Positions 35,201 to 44,200 of a stretch of 64,000 bases of DNA are shown here, one piece after another (the first letter of the stretch is position 1; each line of letters starts with the position of its first letter). The notes under the pieces are model-generated. The model saw only the letters and a program-made list of their open reading frames with translations. It did no database searches and had not been told where the DNA came from. Position numbers and translations under genes: made by a program. This stretch comes from Siderastrea radians (Eukaryota > Cnidaria > Anthozoa > Scleractinia > Rhizangiidae): assembly GCA_964017195.1 (NCBI GenBank), contig OZ024895.1:17506034-17570033 (forward strand), read 5' to 3'.

Positions 35201-38200
35201 ACTATGTTTCTCACCCGTGTTGACAAGTATTGGAGATGTGCATCCTACCGAGGTTGATTGACAACTGAGCCTGTCAGTGGCCAGCCAAGACCCTTTCATG
35301 ATATCAAAATTTCTAATTTAAAAGGTACAACTCAGAGAAGCAATATACCTGCTGGCTTAACTGAAAACTCTTACTTGAAAAAGTTGTCATTTTACCTTAT
35401 AGCAGCACCCTGTGAGCTTGGGCCACTCGCCATGTTACAGTGTTCGCCGTTGAAATGCTCAAGACAAATAATCCTGTTCTGCGGTTAAAACTCCTCCAAC
35501 CAGCTTATTTTACTTGCGTTGCGGTGCTGACTTAAAAATAATTTTCGTTTGATTCCTACACTGAATGATGGTGAGATAACATGGCAAATACTGAAGGACT
35601 TAAGGTCGGCACACGCGAAGGGACTAGCCGCAGGGACTTGCTGCAGCTACTAGTCCCCTGTAGTGTTAACACGATTTGATTAGTTGCTGGAACAATTCGC
35701 TTGAATAGTTTACACGCGGAGACCAGTTAACAGCAAACCAGCAAAATTTAGGGCGCTTTTACTAAAATGTGCTGAAACGTGAAGAGAAAAAAAGGAGTGG
35801 ACCTCAACCGTAAAACCGAATTTAGCAAATTAACCGCAAAACATTAAAATACATCGCCTCAATAAAACCGGACTCTGTTCATCTATAAGTCTACGGGTGC
35901 TTGTCATTTGCAATTTCGAGAGCTTTTTTTCTCCAGTGTCCTACTAGATTGCTGATACGGCGACTGTTTGATTAAGACCCCCAATACAGACATGTACAAG
36001 AATTATTCTCCAGGCCAACTGGAAAGATCCGATAAAATATTTTCATTTAGTCGCAGGGACTTGTCCCACGAATAGTTCATACGAAGAGACCAAGAATAGA
36101 TTGTGGAACAAGTCCCCGGGACTTGTCCCACGAATTCAAACCAGTTTGAATTCGTGGGACTAGTCGCAGAGACCAAAATTTGGTCCCTGGGACAACATGT
36201 TTTGACTTACCCTACATGGGTAGTTCACATGAAGGGACTTGGTCCCCGGGACTAGTCGCAGAGACTAGTCCCCCTAGTTTGTGCCGACCTTTAATGCCTC
36301 TGTTAGTTAAAGCTGGACGGTAAGACTCTCTTAAGTCATAAATAAACTTTGTAACAACTGGCTGATCTTGAACTGATTTTCATCTAGATCAATTCTTGCC
36401 CAGGTGTTGCTGAGGTGTCTAGTTTTTCGCTGATGTTTGCCAACTTTATTTCAATTTCTATCGGTTTAAGGTTTTGTCTGACGTCTTTTAATGGAAAAGT
36501 TGTCATTAATCTTAGTACAAGTACGTTTTAATGCCGGGCATTTATCTAAATAGTCACAGCTTAGGAGTTCAACATCATGACATGACTCAAGGAAGCAAAA
36601 CGTACAACGAAAAGGTACAGACATACATACATACATACATACCCTACCTAAACAGAAACCTTGTGCTCAGAAATACATGTCATTCAAGCTAAGATGTAAG
36701 TTAAATCCCAGGGGCACCCATGGATTGTACAGCTTGCCATGTGATGAAGACTGCTGCGTCCTTTACAAATCGCTTTAATTCAGAAATATTGCAATAGTGG
36801 CTCTCAAATGACTTCTGTTCGACTCCTACACTGAACGATGATGACACGAATAATATGGTAAATAAGGGCTTGACACTTTTAAGTTGAAGTGGGATCCTTA
36901 AATTCTATTGAGTCATAAAGAAACTGTGTGACAAGTGGCCGGTAATCGTGAACTGACCTTCATCTTTCAATTCCTCTCCTGGTATTGCGAAGGTGTCTAG
37001 CTTTTTGCTGATGTTTTCCATTCCAATTTCCATCCGTCCAAGGTCCTCTCTTAATTTTTCTAAGAATAAAGTTGTCATTAATGTAAGTGCAAGCACTTCT
37101 AGTAGCCAGACCGTTAAACCACATAATATACCTTCTAAATTAAAAGGGAAACTCAGGGAAGCAAAGGGTTAAATGAAATAGCAATGCATGCACTGGAGTG
37201 TGTCTGAAAGTTTGGTTTTGATGGAAGGAAAACGCTAGTGAACAAAGTTACAATTCCCAACAGAGTAACTGTTTTCAGTACAGTTATAATTAAAAAATTA
37301 ATTAACAACTTTGAAAACCTTGAACTTCCAGATGTTTAAGGATCTCCCTCAAGAATTGGTGACAAGAAGACGTGCACAAATGGATACCTTCAAAAAGGCT
37401 AGACGAAACAATATTCCCGTATCCTTTAGCAAATCACAACCGGACAAACTATACGTAAGAGGTAAACTTCGGCCAGTTGGCCGGGTGCTGGACATCTAAT
37501 GGAGCAAACTCCTCGTAAACCCTTTCTTTGTCCTTTTAGTCTTTGCTCTTTACCACCCTTGAGCTAAAACTTTTTTTTTTTCTTTCGCCACTTTCAACAA
37601 TGATATTGTAGAATTTTGCGAGCGGAGAGAGCTGCTGAAGAACACCGCAAAACCAAAAGCTCACTCTTAAACTAATTGCGTGTTTAACCTTCCTTAATTG
37701 TTGATTGTCTTTGTTCTGTATGTTAACTTTTTTTTCCTTGCTTCCAACGTTTTTTTGCTCGTACGCTATGTGTAGCTTAAGTTTTTATTTATATTCCATT
37801 TGCAATTTTTTTGTTATTTATTTATTTATTTTTTCTGCAGCAACGTTAATTTTGTCTTTCAATGGTTTATATGTTAATGTCAAACCATGAATCTTAAAAT
37901 AGCATCGCTTAACGTCAGGGGAATAGGAAATAACGCTAAAAGAAAAGAGGTGTTTAATTGGCTGAGATCAAAAAATTTTTTCGGTATACATGCTGCAAGA
38001 AGTCGATTGTTCCGCTAACACAACAGACATATGGACTTGTGAATGGGGTTACAAAGCGCTGTTCAGTTGCTGCGCGAGTAACAAAGCAGGGGTTAGTATT
38101 CTCTTCAACAATAACTTTAATCTAAACATTTTTAAAATTCTCCAAGACCCAGATGGTCGATTTATTATATGCGATATCGAAGCAGATGGAAAAATGTTGA

Positions 38201-41200
38201 CCTTGGCCAACATCTACGCTCCTAATGACGACGATCCCGATTTCTTTCACTCTTTTTTTGATCATCTTTCCGATTTTAAATGCGACGAAGTCATAATTGG
38301 AGGTGATTTTAATTTAGTGCTAGATATTGAAAAAGATAAAAAGAATGGTATAGCCAGAACACACCAAAATGCTCTAAAAGTAGTACAAGATGCGATGGAA
38401 GATCTTGAATTATGTGAAATCTGGAGAACATTTAATCCGGATGCCAAAAGGTTTACCTGGCGACAGAGACAGGCAGAAATTCAATGTAGACTTGATTTCT
38501 TCTTGGTAAGCCAAACTACGCTTTGCAACTGCTCCGATGCGGATATCTTTCCAGGATTCAAAACGGACCACTCTATGATAACACTCAACCTATCTTTACA
38601 TTCAAACCCAAGGGGGAATGGTTTCTGGAAACTAAATACGTCCCTCCTAAACGATACAACCTTTGTGGAGAAAATAAAAGAAACGATACAAGAAACGGCT
38701 ACTGAATACAAAAATGATGAACTCGTCAATCCTAGGCTTCTGTGGGAGATGATGAAATTAAAAGTGCGTCAACAATCAATCGCTTATTCGGCATCTATAA
38801 AAAGAGCGAAAAAAAGAAAAGAGGACGAATTAGAAAAAGAAATTTCAAATTTAGAGAAACAGATCGATAGTGCAACCGGCCCTGATCCCCTGAACCAAAA
38901 TACAAATGAGAGAATGAAGGCCCTAAAAGAGGAACTTGAAAAAATTATTGAACATCGAACCAAAAGAGCCATTCTTCGGTCAAAGTCAAAGTGGTATAAC
39001 GAAGGCGAAAAGAACACAAAATACTTCCTCAGCCTGGAAAAGAGACGCTTTAAACAAGGAACGATAAGCCAATTAAAACTGGACGATAATACTCTTGTCA
39101 CTTCAGACAAGGAAATTTTATCAGAATGTGAATCCTTTTACAAAAATCTCTATGCTTCGAAAATAGAAAAACCCTCTCAATCCAATTTTTTCCAGCAAGA
39201 AAACGAAACTTCCTTAAGCTTTATGGATCAACAGGCTTGCGACGCTATCTTAACCGAAAAAGAATGCGCGGAAGCCTTAAAATGTATGGATTTAGAAAAA
39301 ACACCTGGCACCGACGGTCTTCCAGCTGAATTTTATAAATTATTCTGGAATGACATTTTTACTTATTTACTCTCTGCCCTCAACTTTGCCTTCAAGTCCG
39401 GCTGCCTATCCATTTCTCAAAGGCGCGGAATCATTAAACTTATTCCAAAAAAAGACACAGAACCCTTTTTTATTAAAAACTGGCGTCCTATAACTCTGCT
39501 CAACACGGATTACAAAATCGCAGCAAAGGCCATTGCAAACCGTCTAAAGTCCGTAATTCCAAAACTTATAAATAATGATCAGACAGGCTTTATAAAAGGA
39601 AGGTTCATTGGTGAAAACATACGACTTATTGATGGCATCATCCAATACGCTGCACAACATAATGTCCCAGGTCTCCTGCTTTTTATAGATTTTGAAAAAG
39701 CCTTCGAATCACTTGAATGGTCTTTCATCCTTGATACTTTGCGTTTCTTCGGCTTTGGTCCGTCAATTATTAAGTGGATCAAGACCTTTTACTGCAAAAT
39801 TGAAAGCTGTATTCTTAATAATGGCTGGTCAAGTAACTTCTTCCAGCCTCAAAGAGGTGTTAGGCAGGGCTGTCCCCTTTCGCCATATTTATTTATTCTG
39901 GCAGCGGAGATGTTGGCCAAGACAATCCGGAGTAACAGGAGAATAAAAGGTATCTATGTAGATAAAAACGAAGTTAAGATAAGCCAATACGCGGATGATA
40001 CCACTCTTATCTTAGACGGGTCAAGGGAGTCCCTTGTCGCAGCCCTACAAACTTTAGAAGATTTCAGCAAGATCTCCGGCCTCAGGCTCAATGATAGTAA
40101 AACGGAAGCTCTTTGGATCGGCTCTAAGACTGGGCAAGAAAAACTCTATTTACCAGGAAAGGATTTAAAATGGCCAAAATGCAAGGTAAAAGCACTTGGT
40201 CTATGGCTGTCAACCGAGCCAGACCTGGCGATGATATTAAATTATAAAGAAAAAACTGAAAAAATTAGAAAGCTATTAAGTTGCTGGCAATACCGTAAGC
40301 TTTCGCTGCTAGGAAAAATCACCTTAGTTAAGACACTGGCCGCATCACAGTTGGTTTATCTATTAGCGCCGCTGCATTCTAACCACCATGCTATAAAAGA
40401 AATAAATGACATATTCTACCATTTCCTATGGAATGGCAAAGGTGACAAAATAAAGAGAAAAGTTATGATCAACGATCCCAGAAATGGAGGTCTGAAAATG
40501 ATTGATCTCTGCTCCTTTAACAAATATCTCAAAACAACTTGGGTAAAAAAGTACTTGGACACGACCAACAAGGGAAAATGGAAACTCCTCTTCGATTTCG
40601 AACTCAAGAACTATGGCTGTGAAAATCTCTTCCGGGGTAACCTTAACGTTAATGACACAAAGAAAATGATAAAGGTCACGGATCCCTTCCTTAAGGAAAT
40701 ATTAGAATACTGGGCCGAAACCAATTTTGAGCGCCAAGTAACTTCTGAAATCAATTTTCGCGAACAGAGTTTATGGTTCAACTCTTTAATAAGGGTTGAT
40801 AACAAGCCAATTTTTTTTAAGGATTGGCTTGAAAAAGGTATAACAAAAGTTAAACACCTTCAAAGGACGGAAAACAAAGGATTTCTGTCACTTAATACTC
40901 TTGCGTCAAAGTATGACATAAAATTACGTCCTCTTAGTTTCTATGGCTTATTATCAGCTGTAAAGTCCCTTCGAAAAACCGCTACCGGAGCTGCTGAGAT
41001 TAGAGGAGGCAACTCTGAAACGCTCTGCGATAAGATTATAAAAAGTCAAAGACCAGGCCCGATAATTTACAAAAAGCTAATCAGTACAAAAGGTCTAACC
41101 CCGAGCAACAGCCAAAACAAATGGTTTCAGGATTGCAATTTTTTAGATGAAAAAACTACTTTCAACTGGGAACAAGCGTACCTCATGGCTCCAAGTTGTA

Positions 41201-44200
41201 CTAAAAGCACCAAACTGATCGAGTTCCAGTTTAAACTTTTGCATAGATGCATACCAACTAACACGTTCCTTTTTAAAATAGGAAGAAAGGAAAACGAAAA
41301 TTGCACTTTTTGTCACAGTGCCTCAGAGTCATTAATCCACCTTTTTTGGTCATGTCACGTGACATCCTTCTTTTGGAAAAGGGTGACTGACTGGCTTCAG
41401 GACAACCTCTCGATAACAGGCGAATTCACTTTATTGAATACAACAGCTTTGGGCCTGAAGCCGGATCCTCATTCTAAATATTCACTTCAATTAAACTATA
41501 TCTTGCTGCTAGCGCGGTATCATATATGGCAAGCCAGATTAGAGGAAACCTCACCAAATTTCACATCTTTTCTACGTCTTGTTAAATCAAGATATGTATT
41601 AGAGACAAAAGCGGGTGACACAAAAAAATGGATTCCTTTTGCAGAATGTTTATAAAGAGCTTATCTCCTGTCCCCCTGACTGAAGGACTGTTATGCTCAT
41701 ATATAGAAAATATTGTTTAAGTATATTTTGTATATGTATGTAACTATGGCAAACCCAAATAACTTTCAAAATGTTACTTCCCCTCCCCTCGACTGACTAA
41801 CTCTTTGTAATTTTGTAATGCGCCTAAACCATTGTAATTAGGATCACTTACTTTTTACTCTGCTGTATTGTTTAGTTATGTGCTTTAGTGTTTATACTGT
41901 ATGTGTTGTTTTCTTTTTTGTGCTTGCAAGTAATTAATTTTAAAAAAAATAAAAAATAAAATAAATTAAAAAAAAAAAAAACAAACAAACACATGTGCAG
42001 GGGTAGTCATGCGATATGGAGCTGGTATCATCAGTTCCACCAAATGTGAATTGGAGGGTATAGACAGAAAGACAGGAAAACTGATGAATGTTTCGGACAT
42101 GTTCCATCCTGGTAGAGATGTGGATCGTCTCTATATACCTAGAGAAGTGGGTGGACGTGGAAGATAGAAGATAGATTATGTGAAGGCAGAGGAAAGACAG
42201 GAAAGAGGTCTTGCTTGTTACAGGAGCAGAAGCAGCAGGAGCACGGAGCCAATGTTAGCAGCAGTAAGGTAAGAGCAGATGATAACAACTGAAGAATTAG
42301 AAAGCCCCAAACTGTCCATGATAAGGAAGAAAACTGAAAGAATTGTCAAATGGAGAAATATGACACTACAACGCAAAATTCTAAGGCAGGGAGGTTAGGG
42401 ATAAATCTTCCTGGGATTGGATGCGAAAAGGAGACATTAAAATAGAAACTGAAGGTCTGATTACCACAGCTCAAGAACAAACACCGATAACAAATTCAAT
42501 AAAGGCGCATATTGATAAGCAAGATGTCTGGCCGCTGTGTAGAATGTGCGGAAGAAAAGAGGAGCGAGTTTTACAGCGGTCAAACACAAAAAGCTACGTC
42601 TCTTCTGGTCTGTCAGAGCCTTGAAGTTTGAACCAGTTCAAACGTTTACGAACGCAAACTTCGTATGAAAATGATGCATAACATGTCCCGGCAAACCGAA
42701 TTTCACGCCGGCAAAACTAGTGCATGACAGTACGTCGTTTTGAACATATAGTCAACGTAAAAAGCTTACGTTTTCAGAAACGGTGTTAAGGTTTGCAGTT
42801 TCGACATTTGTCTGTATTTTGCTTTGTAAAATTATGGCGGGAACTGCACACGCCTCGTGCGTTTGACCGTTGTGGAGGAGACAGTAGGTCCATCGACAGC
42901 GTATTCCATATATTGGCTCCGCTGTATCTAAACGATTCCTGGTACTTGGATGTTCTTGCCAGGGGCAGGCGGAGCAGATCTCTGTGTCGCGTGTTATATG
43001 AGTGATAATAATCACGCGAGCGGCTAAATTCATTGAGTAATTTGCTTAAGCTCCCTGTTAATGATGATGACGAACGGTTATATCCTCGAGCGAGTTACAA
43101 TACCTCTTTGCTTCAAAAAATGGCAGGCGAAAAGTGCGAGCATTTTACGGTCCATTTTAAACTTTATGACGCAGAAACTATAGCCTTTTGCAGGCGTTCC
43201 GATAGTGGAGCGCAAGCAAAAAACAAAGCGAGCGCGAGCAAAAGAGCGGGAAAAAAAGAGGGGAGACTGGGGAAGAAGGAAGAGGTTTCCTCGCCTTCTT
43301 CCCCAGTCTCCCCTAGTTTTTTCCCGCTTTTTCGCTTGCTTTATTTTTCGCTCGCGCTGCACTATCTGAACGCCTGGAACAGGTTACAGAGAGTATTGAA
43401 CAGATATATATCACCTTTTTATCAACCACTCTGTTGTTTTCCAGAGCAAACGTGTAGACCATTTTGATTCACCCGCGTGGACAACGCGCGTTTTCCAAAA
43501 CCGGAACGAGAGACTTGGAAGAAGTCTAATACTCACCGACTGCATCTGGAAATCGTTGAGTTATAATTTGAATGGCGTCATTACGTTGTATCTTCCCCAG
43601 TGCCTCAATAACATCGATTAAAGTCAAGTCAGGTGTCCTCTGTACCAGCAACTGCAACACCTCCTTTGTAGGACTTTTTCTTTCCGCTGTCGACCCGTCA
43701 TCAAATTCTCGATACACATGTGGCGGGATTTTCAGGTGATGCGCCAGTTGACACCAATTTTGAGCAAATGAAACATAATCGATATTGAGTTTATCTTCAA
43801 CCGTTTGGAAGAGTTCTGATCCAGGTATCACAGCATCCTTAATTAAGACTTCATCTGTATAAAAAATATGTAATGAATGTTCATCTTACAGTTAATCAGG
43901 TGTTAGTGGAGGGTATTTCAGAGTGGAAGGCAAAATCAATCGTGCACTATGGAGCAGGTTCGTTACCTAGAACGTGAATTTGGGTGAAGAAGTAAACATT
44001 CCAAGTGCCCGACTAAGCTAGGAAACATTGTTGCAAGAGATTTTTCCTCAGTGGATAAAATGGAAAACTTACGTTTCCGAAGTAAAATTTGCGTCCGGGA
44101 AGCAACAGTGTTTATGACTTGATTAAAAAATATTTTCTAGTTTTCAAGGGAAGCAAACTTAGATTCCGCGACATATGGTTCTCAGGATCACGTGGATAAA

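Larger units (their letters stand above)
37300..41985 (+). mobile_element. Tx1/L1-like LINE, 5'-truncated, nearly intact
   Basis: Contains the C-terminal end of ORF1, a long ORF2 with endonuclease and RT, a 3' UTR and an A-rich tail (about 41,940-41,985). It lies on the plus strand inside an inferred intron of gene 2, so antisense to it. The left end is set by the first ORF1 similarity. Confidence 0.8.

Noticed and set aside
43033..43467. 144-residue plus-strand protein
   Set aside because: Most of it is the palindromic MITE; the flanks have no domain.
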